A stretch of 32,386 bases of DNA from Ramlibacter sp. (GCA_014376765.1 JACMQX010000084.1:1-32386), one strand, 5' to 3'; shown: positions 1 through 8,908, numbered from the stretch's first letter. Numbers and translations: made by a program. Notes: a model not told the origin generated them from the letters alone.

Positions 1-1770
1 CGCTTCCGGCATATCCTGGTCGACGAATTTCAGGACACCAACGACCTGCAATACAAATGGCTGAAGCTGATGGCCGGTCAGAACGGCGCCGTGTTTGCGG
101 TCGGCGACGATGACCAGAGCATCTATGCCTTTCGCGGCGCGCGCGTGGGCAACATGGCTGACTTTGTGCGCGAGTTTCAAGTCCGCCACCAGATCAAGCT
201 CGAAGAAAACTACCGCAGCGGCAGCAACATCCTTGACTCGGCCAATGAGCTGATCAGCCACAACAAAACGCGCCTGGGCAAGAACCTGCGCACGGCCCAG
301 GGCCCGGGCGAGCCGGTGCGGGTGTATGAGTCGACCAGCGACTTTGCTGAAGCCAACTGGATGGTGGAAGAAATGCGCGAGCTGGTCCGCGGCGGTGCAG
401 CGCGCAAGGAAATCGCGGTGCTCTACCGCAGCAATGCGCAAAGCCGGGTAATTGAAACCGCGCTCTTCAATGCGGCCATGCCGTACCGTGTTTATGGCGG
501 CCTGCGGTTTTTCGAGCGGGCTGAAATCAAGCATGCGCTGGCCTACCTGCGCCTGCTGGAGAACCCGCATGACGACACCAGCTTCCTGCGGGTGGTCAAT
601 TTCCCGCCGCGCGGCATAGGCGCTCGCAGCCTGGAGCAGTTGCAGGACGCCGCCAAATCGGCGGGATGCTCCTTGCACGACGCAGTGAGCATCGTCACCG
701 GCAAGGCCGGCACCAACATCACTGCCTTTGTCGCCAAGCTCGATGTGCTGCGTGAGCAGACCGCCGGCATGACGCTGCGCGACATCATTGACCTGGTGAT
801 GCAACACAGCGGCCTGATCGAGCACTACAAGGCCGAGCGCGAAGGCGCAGACCGTGTGGAGAATCTGGAAGAACTGGTCAATGCCGCTGAAAGTTTCGTT
901 TCGCAGGAAGGCTTTGGCCGCGACGCGGTGGCCTTGCCGGTGGATGAGCATGGCACGCCGGTGCTGTCGCAGTCACCGCTTTCCCAATCGCCTGCGAGCC
1001 AAGGCATTGACCCGTCGATCCCGGTCGAGACGGTGGAGTTGGCCGAGACCCTGGCCCCCGATACAGAAACCGGTGAGACCTTATCTCCACTGGCCGCCTT
1101 TTTAACGCACGCTGCGCTGGAGTCCGGCGACAACCAGGCGCAGGCCGGCCAGGACGCTGTTCAGCTCATGACGGTGCACTCGGCCAAGGGGCTGGAGTTT
1201 GACTGCGTATTCATCACCGGCATGGAAGAGGGCCTGTTCCCACACGAAAACTCCATGAGCGACCATGAGGGCCTGGAGGAAGAACGCCGCCTGATGTACG
1301 TGGCCATCACCCGCGCGCGCAAGCGCCTGTACCTGAGCCATTCGCAGACGCGCATGCTGCACGGCCAGACGCGCTACAACCTGAAGAGCCGCTTTTTTGA
1401 CGAGCTGCCCGAGAGCGCGATGAAGTGGATCACGCCGAAGAATCAGGGGTTCGGAGGCAACAAGGGGTCGGGCTTTGGTTCGGGTTACGGGTCCGGGCAA
1501 TATGGTGGCGGCAGTGGCGGCGCTCGCCCGGCCTGGGGCAACAGCAGCCTGGGCACCACTGACACATTCAAGAGCCCCCCGGTACCGCAGCAGAAGTCAG
1601 AGCCTGCGCACGGGTTGAAAGCGGGGATGAAGGTCTTCCACAACAAGTTCGGCGAGGGCAAGGTCCTGACGCTGGAAGGCACCGGCGACGATGCACGCGC
1701 CCAGATCGCCTTCGCGCGCCACGGCACCAAATGGCTCGCGTTGTCGGTGGCCAAGCTCACGCCGATATAG
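1..1770 (+). CDS. uvrD: UvrD/Rep-family ATP-dependent DNA helicase, 3' part (5' end outside window)
   Basis: Superfamily 1 3'-to-5' helicase used in excision and mismatch repair. The reading frame is open from base 1, so the gene starts outside the window; 589 residues are visible. The first residues carry the Walker B/motif II signature HILVDEFQDTN. Then come the motif III region (GDDDQSIYAFRGA), motif IV (LEENYRSGSNIL), motif V (LMTVHSAKGLEFD) and motif VI (EERRLMYVAITRARKRLYL), in the expected order. Between the 2B subdomain and motif V is a Ser/Pro/Glu-rich stretch of about 60 residues that I take as a linker. The C-terminus has a Gly/Ser-rich linker (about residues 485-510 of the visible part) and ends in the small domain typical of UvrD/PcrA (FGEGKVLTLEGTG to the end). 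UvrD rather than Rep is favoured by this tail. A convergent gene lies downstream. Confidence 0.93.
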   Translation, partial: RFRHILVDEFQDTNDLQYKWLKLMAGQNGAVFAVGDDDQSIYAFRGARVGNMADFVREFQVRHQIKLEENYRSGSNILDSANELISHNKTRLGKNLRTAQGPGEPVRVYESTSDFAEANWMVEEMRELVRGGAARKEIAVLYRSNAQSRVIETALFNAAMPYRVYGGLRFFERAEIKHALAYLRLLENPHDDTSFLRVVNFPPRGIGARSLEQLQDAAKSAGCSLHDAVSIVTGKAGTNITAFVAKLDVLREQTAGMTLRDIIDLVMQHSGLIEHYKAEREGADRVENLEELVNAAESFVSQEGFGRDAVALPVDEHGTPVLSQSPLSQSPASQGIDPSIPVETVELAETLAPDTETGETLSPLAAFLTHAALESGDNQAQAGQDAVQLMTVHSAKGLEFDCVFITGMEEGLFPHENSMSDHEGLEEERRLMYVAITRARKRLYLSHSQTRMLHGQTRYNLKSRFFDELPESAMKWITPKNQGFGGNKGSGFGSGYGSGQYGGGSGGARPAWGNSSLGTTDTFKSPPVPQQKSEPAHGLKAGMKVFHNKFGEGKVLTLEGTGDDARAQIAFARHGTKWLALSVAKLTPI

Positions 1771-1775
1771 ACAAG

Positions 1776-1860
1776 GACGCCCCCCGTCCGGCCTTCGGCA
1801 GCTCCTGCCACTGGGGGGCGATGCAGTGGCCGGGCGAAGCCGGTTCCACGCATTCACGAA
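1776..1860. repeat. Dispersed GC-rich 3'-end repeat, copy A
   Basis: Lies between the convergent stops of uvrD and the FecR gene. It opens with GACGCCCCCC (1776-1785), has a variable middle, and closes with a 53-bp core at 1808-1860 that begins CCACTGGGGGG. The core matches 20946-20998 at 47 of 53 positions without gaps. The CCCCCC and GGGGGG blocks can pair, so the element may fold and act as a two-way terminator. Similar 3'-end repeats are, to my knowledge, common in Comamonadaceae; the terminator role is inference. Confidence 0.75.
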
Positions 1861-1879
1861 CTGGCTCGAGGCCAGTAGC

Positions 1880-2641
1880 CTACCGAATCGGCATGTTCCG
1901 CGCGGGGTGCGCCTCCGCCGGCTTTTCTTCCATGTAGCCATTGCCGTCCTTCACGCCCTTGCGCCCAAGTATTTGCCAGGCTGTGCGCTGATCCACCAGA
2001 CGGGCGAGGAATTCGAGTTCTTCGTCGGTGTGGTTTATGGCGGTGGCCGGTGTCAGCATGCGCCCGTCCTTGGCCTCCACCTCGCCCCAGAAGGACTGGT
2101 GATAGTCCGAGCGGCTCACCGCTTTGTCGATGCCGGCACTCAAGTCCACGGTGCCGTAGCAGTTGCAGAAATAACCGCGCCCGCCCTGGCTCTCGAACAC
2201 CTCGGTGTACACGCCCGTGCCGCGAATACCGGCCGTGATGGTGGGCGTGATGATGGCGCGCGACAAACCCTTGCCCCAGACACTGGCAACGCCGCCGGTG
2301 ATGATCCGCAACACACTCACCGCAAAAATCGTAGGCCCGCGTTCCACCGTCAGGCGCGAATTTTGCCGCACCTGGAACGATGAGTTGCCAATCACGAAGA
2401 TCAGGTTCGAGCCGGGCCCGGTCTGGATCTGGTCGCCCGTCATGATGGTCTGCTGCGCCGTGATGCGCTGGCCATTGACCAGCGTATCGCCCTGCATTTC
2501 CACAATATTGCTGCGCTGCTGCGCCACTGCGGCGCCAAAGCCGCCCATGGCTGTCCATGCGGCAGCCGCCTGCAAAAAGCTGCGGCGCTGGAACCACAGC
2601 ACTTCGTCCTCGGTGCGGCCTTGCAGGGTATGTTGGGTCAT
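1880..2641 (-). CDS. FecR-domain protein with Tat-type signal
   Basis: 253 residues, predicted periplasmic. An N-terminal twin-arginine-like motif (QRRSFLQ, residues 18-24) is followed by a hydrophobic Ala-rich stretch and a likely cleavage site after AVA. The mature part resembles FecR/LysM-associated domains: 'GDTLVNGQRI', a threshold-like 'GDQIQTGPGSNLIFVIGNSSFQVRQNSRLTVE' and the later 'AGIRGTGVYTE' motif, which is typical of FecR domains that are not tied to iron sigma factors. The start is supported by GGAGA eight bases upstream of the ATG. The gene follows the BPSS1780-type membrane gene by 16 bp on the same strand, so the two probably form an operon. Its role is not known; no sigma factor or TonB receptor is nearby, so iron signalling is unlikely. 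Confidence 0.82.
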   Translation of the reverse strand: MTQHTLQGRTEDEVLWFQRRSFLQAAAAWTAMGGFGAAVAQQRSNIVEMQGDTLVNGQRITAQQTIMTGDQIQTGPGSNLIFVIGNSSFQVRQNSRLTVERGPTIFAVSVLRIITGGVASVWGKGLSRAIITPTITAGIRGTGVYTEVFESQGGRGYFCNCYGTVDLSAGIDKAVSRSDYHQSFWGEVEAKDGRMLTPATAINHTDEELEFLARLVDQRTAWQILGRKGVKDGNGYMEEKPAEAHPARNMPIR

Positions 2642-2657
2642 TCAGTTTCTCCAGGTG

Positions 2658-3431
2658 TCAGACGGGTGTCGAAGGGGTGTCGGGTACAGGTGAGGGGAGT
2701 TCTTGCGTGAAGCTGTCACGAAAGGTGAAGTAAATTGAGGTCGAGAACATCGCAGCCAGTCCCAGGACGACCGGCAGCACAAAAGGCATGGCCGCCTGCG
2801 GGCTGCCGGCCAGGGCAATGCCCATGCTCAGCGGCAGCGACACCAGCAGCATCACGCCGGCCCAGCCCAGGCCGAACAGGGCCAGCGCCTTCCAGTTGCG
2901 CAGGCACGCCACGATGCTGAAGAACAGGCTCTTGACCGGGCTGATGCCATGAAAGTGCACCAACGCCGGCGCGTGCCAGAACAGCATGGACACCGGCAGG
3001 TACATCAGCATGGACGGGGCAATGAGCATCAACTGCGCTTCGGGCGTGAGCACATCGGTCTTGGGGGTGCCGGCTGAGAACAGCATGGACAGCGCCATCA
3101 CGCACACGCAGGCCAGCGCGTGGAGCAGGCCCAGGATGACCATGGACTTGAGCCGCTCGCGCCCGGCGCGAAAGGCGCTGATCAGCACGATGGGCATGGG
3201 AAAGCGGCCACTGGAGGCCTCGCCCGCCGCCACCATCAGGCCCAGCCGGGCAGCCGGCTCGATCATCAATGCCAGCACGATGCCGACCACGGGAAGCAGC
3301 AAGGCCAGCGACGCCGCTGACGAGTACATGAAAAACAGCGAAGCCATCGCCAGTGGCTGCCTGAAAAAAGTTTTGATACCGAGCTTGACCCATAGGAAGC
3401 CAGTACGCGCGGAAACGATGTTTAGTTTCAT
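2658..3431 (-). CDS. BPSS1780-family inner-membrane protein
   Basis: 257 residues with about six hydrophobic segments (for example 'LALLLPVVGIVLALMI', 'LLHALACVCVMALSMLF', 'ALALFGLGWAGVMLLVSLPL' and 'MPFVLPVVLGLAAMFSTSIYFTF'). The N-terminus MKLNIVSARTGFLWVKLGIKTFFRQPLA-like pattern (basic, then Trp-Val-Lys and Phe-Arg-Gln-Pro) is the hallmark I associate with the BPSS1780 membrane protein family of Burkholderiales. The function of the family is unknown. It is the first gene of a likely two-gene operon with the FecR-domain gene. I see no strong ribosome binding site before the ATG, but the family-typical N-terminus supports this start. Confidence 0.85.
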   Translation of the reverse strand: MKLNIVSARTGFLWVKLGIKTFFRQPLAMASLFFMYSSAASLALLLPVVGIVLALMIEPAARLGLMVAAGEASSGRFPMPIVLISAFRAGRERLKSMVILGLLHALACVCVMALSMLFSAGTPKTDVLTPEAQLMLIAPSMLMYLPVSMLFWHAPALVHFHGISPVKSLFFSIVACLRNWKALALFGLGWAGVMLLVSLPLSMGIALAGSPQAAMPFVLPVVLGLAAMFSTSIYFTFRDSFTQELPSPVPDTPSTPV

Positions 3432-3519
3432 TGAAGGTCATGCTGGCAGTCGGGCGGCGCCCGCTGCGATTGAAAAATTGGGCGCACGCAACGACATGAC
3501 GCCGGGTTCTGTGCAAAAG

Positions 3520-4479
3520 TTAACGCCCATCGAGGCTCACAGGGTACCCCACCCGCTGGCGCAATACCCGCTCGAAGTGCGTGGGGTCATGGGGGGTGAG
3601 CATGGACGCTTCGCGCGGCAGATAAAAGTCCCACAGGCGCGAGATCCAGAAGCGCAGGGCGCCGGCCCGCAGCATGGCGGGCAGCAGTTGCCGCTCCTGC
3701 GGCGTGAACGGCCGCTCGCGGGCATAGGCGGCCAGCAGGGCCTGTGCCCGCGGCGCGTCATGCGCGCCGGTGGCCAGGTCAACGCACCAGTCGTTCAGGC
3801 AGACACCCAGGTCAAACAACCAGGTGTCCACGCCGGCAAAGTAGAAATCAAAGAAGCCGGTGAGCGTCTCGCCGTCAAACATCACGTTGTCGCGAAACAG
3901 GTCTGCATGCACTGGCCCGCGCGGCAGGGCTTCGTAGGCCGAGGAAGCGGCCACGTGGTTCTGGTAGGCCAGCTCCCCGGCCAGCAGCGCGGCCTGAGGT
4001 GGCGTGAGAAAAGGCAACACCACCGGCACGGTCTGGTTCCACCAGGGCAGGCCGCGCAGGTTGGGCTGGCTGCGCTTGTAGTCGCGCCCGGCCAGGTGCA
4101 TGCGGGCCAGCATCGCACCCACGGCCGCGCAGTGGGCGGGCGCCGGGGCGAGCTGGCTCTTGCCGCGCAGCTTGTTCACCACGGCTGCAGGCTTGCCAGA
4201 CAGTTTGTGCAGGATGTCGCCCGCTTTGTCGGCGGCCGGGTCGGGCACGGGGATGCCGCGCAGCGCCAGGTGCTTCATCAGGTGCAGGTAGAAGGGCAGC
4301 TGCTCAAAACTCAGACGCTCGAACACGGTAAGCACATACTCGCCGCCCTCTGTGGTGGCAAAGTAGTTGGTGTTTTCAATACCGCCCTCAATGCCGCGCA
4401 GTGCGGTGTGCTCGCCCAGGTCCAGCCGGCGCAGCAGGGCGCGCGCGTCTTCTTCAGGGACTTCAGTGAAAACGGCCAT
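3520..4479 (-). CDS. thrB: Homoserine kinase (ThrB, aminoglycoside-phosphotransferase-like type)
   Basis: Phosphorylates L-homoserine with ATP in threonine biosynthesis; cytoplasmic. The 319-residue length matches the APH-fold form of ThrB found in beta- and alphaproteobacteria (not the GHMP-kinase form of E. coli). The N-terminal lobe has '[26 protein letters not shown]', in which the nucleotide loop and a beta strand can be seen. The catalytic loop is HADLFRDN (about residues 190-198), followed by the metal-binding segment '[11 protein letters not shown]' and '[12 protein letters not shown]'. It sits just downstream of the DUF2782 gene (54 bp) on the same strand. The order thrB / DUF2782 / polA is, as far as I know, common in Burkholderiales. 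Confidence 0.93.
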   Translation of the reverse strand: MAVFTEVPEEDARALLRRLDLGEHTALRGIEGGIENTNYFATTEGGEYVLTVFERLSFEQLPFYLHLMKHLALRGIPVPDPAADKAGDILHKLSGKPAAVVNKLRGKSQLAPAPAHCAAVGAMLARMHLAGRDYKRSQPNLRGLPWWNQTVPVVLPFLTPPQAALLAGELAYQNHVAASSAYEALPRGPVHADLFRDNVMFDGETLTGFFDFYFAGVDTWLFDLGVCLNDWCVDLATGAHDAPRAQALLAAYARERPFTPQERQLLPAMLRAGALRFWISRLWDFYLPREASMLTPHDPTHFERVLRQRVGYPVSLDGR

Positions 4480-4533
4480 CGTCGGCGATCCGGGTGGTCT
4501 TGTTGTTGTGGGTGGTCGGCAGGGTGAAAAGGC

Positions 4534-5013
4534 TCAGAAGCTCAGCACATTCCAGACCCGCTGGCCTGGCGCGGCCGAGAGCGCATCGCGGCTGAGGGCC
4601 CTGCTGCGCGGGCCATCGGCGGGCACGATTTCGTAGCTGGGCACGGACGCCTTGGGGCTGACGGTGATGCTTTGCGCCTGGCCGCCGTAGTGCACTTCTT
4701 CCACCACGGTCCCGTTGTCCTCCAGCCGGATGCGCTCGATGCGTTGTTCCGGGCGGCCTGTGGTGGTGGTTCCTGCCAGAGAAGCACCGGTGGTGGCAGC
4801 CGCCGTACCCCGGGCAGCAGGTGCCGCAGCCGGTGTGCTGGCGCGCACGGCCGGTGCCGAAACAGGGGAGGGTGCAGGTGCAGGTGCAGGTGCAGAGGTA
4901 CCGGGCGCCTGCTGCGACAGGTCGGGCGGCGGGGGCGCCAGCTGCGCCGCGGCAGCACCATAGCCGGCCAGAAAGCACACAGCGACCAGAAAGGAAAACT
5001 TGGACGACATCAT
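4534..5013 (-). CDS. DUF2782-like exported protein
   Basis: About 159 residues from the tandem ATG at 5013/5010. The start is chosen because the signal peptide (MMSSKFSFLVAVCFLAGYGAAAAQ) begins there; the open frame upstream runs through an inverted repeat and looks non-coding. After the signal comes a long Pro/Ala-rich region (about residues 27-85) that includes a hexanucleotide repeat encoding Pro-Ala, then a conserved C-terminal domain (RIERIRLEDNGTVVEEVHYGGQAQSITVSPKASVPSYEIVP). That domain and the position beside polA and thrB fit DUF2782. The function is unknown. It is probably periplasmic and may be co-transcribed with thrB. Confidence 0.75.
   Translation of the reverse strand: MMSSKFSFLVAVCFLAGYGAAAAQLAPPPPDLSQQAPGTSAPAPAPAPSPVSAPAVRASTPAAAPAARGTAAATTGASLAGTTTTGRPEQRIERIRLEDNGTVVEEVHYGGQAQSITVSPKASVPSYEIVPADGPRSRALSRDALSAAPGQRVWNVLSF
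4871..4894. repeat. GGTGCA hexanucleotide tandem repeat, four units
   Basis: Four perfect GGTGCA units lie inside the DUF2782 gene and encode alternating Pro and Ala on the minus strand. The unit is six bases, so gain or loss of units keeps the frame. Confidence 0.85.
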
Positions 5014-5051
5014 CACCAGATTGTAGGGGCGACCCCTGGGCCAGTTACGTA

Positions 5052-5151
5052 GCGGGAGGGCGGTGGAGGGTGCCTGCCGCAGTGAGGTAAAAGAGGAGCG
5101 CGCAGCGCGGGGGACACGAACGAAGGCAGGCCACCGCCGCCGCCCTCCCGC
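5052..5151. repeat. Long imperfect inverted repeat upstream of polA
   Basis: Two 27-base arms (5052-5078 and 5125-5151) match as reverse complements at 23 of 27 positions; the outer 12 bases and the inner 7 match perfectly. The 46-base loop contains a GCGCGCAGCGCG stretch. The element lies between the divergent starts of the DUF2782 gene and polA and fills about half of that 199-bp gap. It could be a small mobile repeat or a folded leader; I see no coding capacity with family features. Confidence 0.65.
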
Positions 5152-5212
5152 GGGGCAGAAACCAATAAGGGTGACCTTCAAACACCCGCGAGCCCCAGTG
5201 CACAATCCTTCC

Positions 5213-8041
5213 ATGAGTGATGAAACTGCCAACCCCACCGATACCCCGCCCGCCGCTGCCAAAACCCTGCTGCTGGTAGATGGCTCCAGCTACCTGTACC
5301 GCGCCTTTCACGCCATGCCCGACCTGCGCGCCGTGCCCGACGACCCCACAAGCCCGGCCACGGGCGCGATACGGGGCATGATCAACATGATGCAAAAGCT
5401 GCGCAAGGACGTGCGGGCTGACTACGCCGTCTGCGTGTTCGATGCCAAGGGCCCGACCTTTCGCGACGCGCTCTTTCCCGAATACAAGGCCAACCGCTCG
5501 CCCATGCCGCCCGAGCTGCGCTCGCAGATCGAGCCCATCCACGAAGTCGTCAAGCTGCTGGGCTGGAAGGTGCTGGACGTGCCCGGCGTGGAGGCCGACG
5601 ACGTGATCGGCACGCTCGCCCACACCGCCTCGCAGCAGGGCATTACCTGCATCATCTCCAGCGGCGACAAGGACCTGAGCCAGCTGGTCAATGAGCACAT
5701 CACCGTCATCGACACGATGAACGGCAGGCGGCGCGATGTGGCGGGCGTGACCGCCGAGTTCGGTGTGCCGCCGTCTCTGATGCTGGACTATCAGACGCTG
5801 GTCGGTGATCAAGTCGACAACGTCCCCGGCGTGCCCAAAGTCGGCCCCAAGACAGCCGTCAAATGGCTTCTGGAATACGGCTCGCTGGAGGCCCTGGTAG
5901 TCCGCGCCGGAGAAATAAAAGGCGTGGCCGGCGACAACCTCCGCAACGCCCTCGACTGGCTGCCGAAGGGCCGCGAACTTCTCACCATCAAGACCGACTG
6001 CGACCTGACCAGCTACATCGAAGGCCTGCCCTCCCTGGAGGCCGTCACCATTGGCGGCCAGGACACCGAGGCCATCAAGGTCTTCAGCGAGAAGTACGGC
6101 TTCAAGGGCCTGGTCAAGTCGCTGCAGCTGCATGACGTGCCGCCCGAGCTGATCGGGGAGCACAAGGGCAAGCGCGGCGGTGGCGGCACGCCGGGCCTGT
6201 TTGACGAGCCTGATCTTTCAGGCACCACGCAGGCCACCAACCTGCAGTACGACACCATCCTCACCTGGCCGATGTTTGACGACTGGCTGGCCCGCGTGCA
6301 GGCCGCCGACCTGGTGGCGGTGGACACGGAAACCACCTCGCTGGACGAGATGCGCGCCGAGATCGTGGGCATCAGCTTCAGCGTCAAGCCGGGTGAGGCG
6401 GGGTACATCCCGCTGCGCCACGCCGGGCCCGACGCGCCAGAGCAGTTGCCGTTTGACGAGGTGCTGGCCAAACTCAAGCCCTGGCTGGAAGACGGCAGCC
6501 AGAAGAAGCTGGGCCAGCACATCAAATACGACCGCCACGTTTTCGCCAATCACGGCGTCGAAGTGCAGGGCTATGCGCACGACACCATGCTGCAAAGCTA
6601 TGTGCTGGAAGTGCACAAGCCCCACGGCCTGGCCAGCCTGGCCGAGCGGCACCTGGGGCGCAGCGGCATTGACTATGAAGACATCTGCGGCAAGGGTGCG
6701 CACCAGATCCCCTTCAGCCAGGTGGACGTTGCCAAGGCGGCCGAATATTCATGTGAAGACTCCGACCAGACGCTGGACGTTCACCTCGCGCTGTGGCCGC
6801 GCCTGCAGGCCGACGAGAAACTCATGTCCATCTACCAGCTGGAGATGGACAGCAGCGAATCGCTCTACCGCATCGAGCGCACCGGCGTGCTGATTGATGC
6901 GCCGATGCTGGCCAGACAAAGCGCCGAGCTGGGCCTGCGCATCATGGAGCTGGAGCGCCAGGCCCATGAGCTGGCGGGCCAGCCTTTCAACCTGGGCAGC
7001 CCCAAGCAGATCGGCGATATTTTCTTCACCAAGCTGGCCTTGCCGGTGATCAAGAAAACCGCAACCGGCGCGCCCAGCACCGATGAAGAAGTGCTGGAAA
7101 AGCTGGCCGAAGACTACCCGCTGCCTGCCAAGATCCTGGAGCACCGGGGCCTGTCCAAGCTCAAAGGCACTTACACCGACAAGCTGGCGCAACTGGCGCA
7201 CCCGCGCACGGGCAGGGTGCACACCCACTACGCGCAGGCGGTGGCGGTCACGGGCCGGCTGTCGAGCAACGACCCCAACCTGCAGAACATCCCGGTGAAA
7301 ACGGCTGAGGGGCGCCGCGTGCGCGAGGCCTTTGTGGCGCCTGCCGGCCACCTGATCGCCAGCGCCGACTACAGCCAGATCGAGCTGCGCATCATGGCGC
7401 ACCTGAGCGGCGACGAAGCGCTGCTGCGCGCCTTCAAGGAAGGCATGGACGTGCACCGCGCCACAGCGGCCGAAGTGTTTGGCGTTGCGCCCGGCGAGGT
7501 CTCCAGCGAACAGCGCCGCTATGCCAAAGTGATCAACTTCGGCCTCATCTACGGCATGAGCAGCTTTGGCCTGGCGCGCAACCTGGGCATAGAAACCAGG
7601 GCTGCGGCTGCCTACATCGACCGCTACTTCCAGCGCTACCCCGGCGTGCGCAACTACATGGACGAAACGCGTGCCTCGGCCAAGGAAAAAGGCTATGTCG
7701 AAACGGTCTTCGGCCGCAGGCTGTATTTGCCCGAGATCAATTCACCGAACGGTCCACGCCGTAGTGGCGCCGAGCGGGCCGCCATCAACGCGCCCATGCA
7801 GGGCACGGCGGCCGACCTGATCAAGCTCAGCATGAATAAAGTGCAGGAGGTGCTGGATGCAGAAAAACGCGGCACCCGCATGATCATGCAGGTGCATGAC
7901 GAACTGGTGTTTGAGGTGCCTGAGGGCGAAGTGGAGTGGATGCGCAGCGAGATCCCGCGCCTCATGGCCGGAGTGGCTGAACTGAAGGCGCCGCTGCTGG
8001 CGGAAGTGGGCGTGGGCCTGAACTGGGACGAGGCGCATTGA
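5213..8041 (+). CDS. polA: DNA polymerase I
   Basis: 942 residues, the usual length for a three-domain Pol I. It works in Okazaki fragment processing and repair synthesis. The 5'-nuclease domain comes first: LLVDGSSYLYRAFHAMP, the metal-binding VCVFDAKGPTFR, VPGVEADDVIGTLA and the helix-hairpin-helix 'GDQVDNVPGVPKVGPKTA'. The 3'-5' exonuclease domain is intact, with the metal-binding DTE (VAVDTETTSLDE, about residue 369) and a later 'YSCEDSDQTLDVH'. The polymerase domain has motif A (SADYSQIELRIMAHL, about residue 718), motif B (RRYAKVINFGLIYGMS) and motif C (MQVHDELVFEVPEGE, about residue 893). The start at 5213 (MSDETANPTD) is chosen because upstream codons in the same frame cross the inverted repeat and lack family similarity. 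The ZIP transporter gene follows after 12 bp. Confidence 0.97.
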   Translation: MSDETANPTDTPPAAAKTLLLVDGSSYLYRAFHAMPDLRAVPDDPTSPATGAIRGMINMMQKLRKDVRADYAVCVFDAKGPTFRDALFPEYKANRSPMPPELRSQIEPIHEVVKLLGWKVLDVPGVEADDVIGTLAHTASQQGITCIISSGDKDLSQLVNEHITVIDTMNGRRRDVAGVTAEFGVPPSLMLDYQTLVGDQVDNVPGVPKVGPKTAVKWLLEYGSLEALVVRAGEIKGVAGDNLRNALDWLPKGRELLTIKTDCDLTSYIEGLPSLEAVTIGGQDTEAIKVFSEKYGFKGLVKSLQLHDVPPELIGEHKGKRGGGGTPGLFDEPDLSGTTQATNLQYDTILTWPMFDDWLARVQAADLVAVDTETTSLDEMRAEIVGISFSVKPGEAGYIPLRHAGPDAPEQLPFDEVLAKLKPWLEDGSQKKLGQHIKYDRHVFANHGVEVQGYAHDTMLQSYVLEVHKPHGLASLAERHLGRSGIDYEDICGKGAHQIPFSQVDVAKAAEYSCEDSDQTLDVHLALWPRLQADEKLMSIYQLEMDSSESLYRIERTGVLIDAPMLARQSAELGLRIMELERQAHELAGQPFNLGSPKQIGDIFFTKLALPVIKKTATGAPSTDEEVLEKLAEDYPLPAKILEHRGLSKLKGTYTDKLAQLAHPRTGRVHTHYAQAVAVTGRLSSNDPNLQNIPVKTAEGRRVREAFVAPAGHLIASADYSQIELRIMAHLSGDEALLRAFKEGMDVHRATAAEVFGVAPGEVSSEQRRYAKVINFGLIYGMSSFGLARNLGIETRAAAAYIDRYFQRYPGVRNYMDETRASAKEKGYVETVFGRRLYLPEINSPNGPRRSGAERAAINAPMQGTAADLIKLSMNKVQEVLDAEKRGTRMIMQVHDELVFEVPEGEVEWMRSEIPRLMAGVAELKAPLLAEVGVGLNWDEAH

Positions 8042-8053
8042 AGCGGCACTGAC

Positions 8054-8908
8054 ATGACCCTCTTTGCCATCATCATCGCGACCCTGGCTGCCGGCATCGG
8101 CAGCGTGTGGCTGGCCGCGTTGCTCGGCTTTGCCATGCTCGCGCGCTACACCCAGCACCTGCTCAGCCTGGCCGCTGGCGCCTTGCTGGCCACGGCCTTC
8201 ATGCACCTGTTGCCCGAGGCGTTTGAGAGCCAGGCCGGGCCGAAGGCGCTATTTGGCACCCTGCTGGTCGGTCTGGTGTTTTTCTTTTTGCTGGACAAGG
8301 CCGAGTTGTGGCACCACGGCCATGAGCATCACCATCACGAGCCCGTTGCAGGCGATCCGGACAGCCATCACACCGCGCACGATCCTGCCGCGCACGGTCA
8401 CGCCGGGCCGCACCACCACAGCCATGAGCCAGGCCACGGCCACCACGGCCCGGCGCGCGGCGGCAGCTGGGCGATCCTCACCGGCGACAGCGTTCACTGC
8501 TTTGGCGACGGTATCCTGATTGCTTCAGCCTTCATGGCCGACATGCGCTTGGGCGTAGTGGCTGCGCTGGCGGTACTGGCTCATGAAATACCGCACCATA
8601 TGGGCGACCTGGTGGTGTTGCGTCAGAGCTCGACCAACCGGCGCGTGGCATTGCTCAAGGTGTCACTGGCGGGTGCGGTGACCACGCTGGGCGGTGTGCT
8701 GGGGTTCTGGCTGGTGGCGCAGCTGGAGTCCTGGCTGCCCTACTTCCTGGTGGTGGCCTCCAGCAGCTTTATCTATGTGGCGCTGGCGGACCTGATCCCG
8801 CAACTGCAGCGGCGCCTGTCACTGCGCGAGACCTTCGCGCAGATTGGCTGGTTGCTGGTCGGGATTGGCCTGGTCACCGCGGTGAGCAGCCTGGCTCACG
8901 TGCACTGA
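8054..8908 (+). CDS. ZIP-family divalent metal transporter
   Basis: 284 residues, integral membrane protein. Predicted role: uptake of zinc or another divalent metal. Two membrane segments at the N-terminus (TLFAIIIATLAAGIGSVWLAAL; LSLAAGALLATAFMHLLPEAFE) are followed by a strongly His-rich cytoplasmic loop (about residues 90-135, with many HH, HHH and HGH motifs). Then come the two transport helices with metal-site motifs, here 'DSVHCFGDGILIASAF' and 'LAHEIPHHMGDLVVL'; the ZIP family normally shows HNxxDG and HExPHExGD. The second His of HEIPHH is kept, and His replaces the usual Glu just after it. It starts 12 bp after polA and may share its transcript. The exact metal cannot be told. Confidence 0.9.
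   Translation: MTLFAIIIATLAAGIGSVWLAALLGFAMLARYTQHLLSLAAGALLATAFMHLLPEAFESQAGPKALFGTLLVGLVFFFLLDKAELWHHGHEHHHHEPVAGDPDSHHTAHDPAAHGHAGPHHHSHEPGHGHHGPARGGSWAILTGDSVHCFGDGILIASAFMADMRLGVVAALAVLAHEIPHHMGDLVVLRQSSTNRRVALLKVSLAGAVTTLGGVLGFWLVAQLESWLPYFLVVASSSFIYVALADLIPQLQRRLSLRETFAQIGWLLVGIGLVTAVSSLAHVH

Noticed and set aside
2986..4527. A 513-codon open frame on the plus strand opposite the BPSS1780-type and thrB genes
   Set aside because: It is antisense to two well-supported genes, is rich in His/Gln/Arg as expected for a GC-rich shadow frame, and shows no family motif.
5045..6163. A 372-codon minus-strand frame opposite the start of polA
   Set aside because: Fully antisense to the 5'-nuclease domain of polA, with shadow-like composition and no recognisable domain.
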